This document shows positions 40,566 to 40,817 of a stretch of DNA of 40,817 bases, in pieces. Each line of letters opens with the position of its first letter. Position 1 is the stretch's first letter. The position numbers were made by a program, and so were the translations under genes. Under the pieces are notes generated by a model. The model made no database searches. It saw only the letters and a list, made by a program, of their open reading frames with translations, and was not told the origin of the DNA. The stretch lies in NCBI RefSeq assembly GCF_008709575.1, contig NZ_VYIK01000032.1:1-40817 (forward strand), in the 5' to 3' direction. This DNA comes from Mycobacterium sp. GTDB lineage: Bacteria; Actinomycetota; Actinomycetes; Mycobacteriales; Mycobacteriaceae.

Positions 40566-40817
40566 ACGGTCTGGGCGAAGCCGGTCGGCTCGTCCATAGA
40601 CCCCGCGCATAAGGGCAGGCCCGGAGGACAACGGGGTTGCGTCGTAATCTGCGCGGCCGGTTTTCTCACCCCGTATACCGGCACTGTGGATCAGTCACGT
40701 CCGGGCCTGCTTCGCAGCTAAAGCTACAACTCCCACCTCGTCAGATCAATGGTTCGACGTGCCTGACGCGAAGATGCGGTGGTGATTGGGCGCGGATGAC
40801 CGCCCGGCGACCTTGAC
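40566..40817. other. Window end without recognisable gene
   Basis: These 252 bases hold no open frame with a convincing product, no tRNA-like fold and no strong repeat. In Mtb the next gene would be ligA. The stretch probably includes the 3' end of the preceding transcript and the promoter of a gene beyond the window. Confidence 0.4.

Overview
The window is high-GC DNA (AT-rich only at a few intergenic spots) from a pigmented, non-tuberculous Mycobacterium-like actinobacterium. From memory of the M. tuberculosis (Mtb) map, most of it follows the segment from Rv3043c (ctaD) to Rv3015c in inverted orientation: the ctaD tail, serB2, Rv3041c, Rv3040c, echA17, Rv3038c to Rv3034c, Rv3032 to Rv3030, etfBA (fixA/fixB), Rv3027c, Rv3026c, an IscS-type desulfurase, mnmA, lpqA and Rv3015c. 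No species is claimed. No rRNA, tRNA, CRISPR, transposase, PE/PPE or esx gene was seen.

Layout. (1) 1-8033, plus strand: housekeeping and lipid genes in a tight run (serB2, orphan ABC ATPase, Nudix, echA17, a secreted histidine-phosphatase-like protein that I do not place in the Mtb map, two methyltransferases, a TB22.2-like secreted protein). (2) 8040-10164: a divergent pair, a lipoprotein beta-propeller and a left-handed beta-helix acyltransferase. (3) 10183-25794: a 15.6 kb pigment and light-stress island. Its plus strand carries photolyase and then marR, SOUL, tspO, idi and a glycosyltransferase. Its minus strand carries crtI-crtB-crtYc-crtYd-methyltransferase-crtU-Rieske oxygenase-DUF2784 in one run of overlapping genes, an SRPBCC-SDR fusion upstream, and an MmpL-type transporter divergent from marR. 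(4) 25822-29484, minus strand: the Rv3032/Rv3031/Rv3030 methylglucose lipopolysaccharide (MGLP) genes. (5) 29703-31484: electron transfer flavoprotein. (6) 31488-34298: an accessory block with a DUF427 protein, a Baeyer-Villiger monooxygenase and a TetR gene broken by an in-frame amber codon. (7) 34450-40565: an ornithine-lipid-type acyltransferase pair, desulfurase-mnmA, lpqA, a MetE-like protein and a small cysteine-containing membrane protein. No gene-free stretch exceeds 300 bases; the last 252 bases hold no recognisable gene.

How it works together. IPP isomerase feeds C5 units; CrtB and CrtI make lycopene; the heterodimeric CrtYc/CrtYd cyclase makes beta-rings; CrtU aromatises them to an isorenieratene (leprotene)-type pigment. 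A Rieske oxygenase with a full iron-ligand set, a methyltransferase and a GT1 glycosyltransferase are candidates for further tailoring, and the MmpL protein for export. The MarR regulator probably controls the island: the marR/mmpL gap and the region just upstream of crtI are two AT-rich islands that share a 21-bp motif at 16 positions. The island sits exactly between the two halves of the MGLP locus. The least described parts are the Rieske oxygenase, the shared operator, the SOUL/TspO/photolyase association and the broken TetR.
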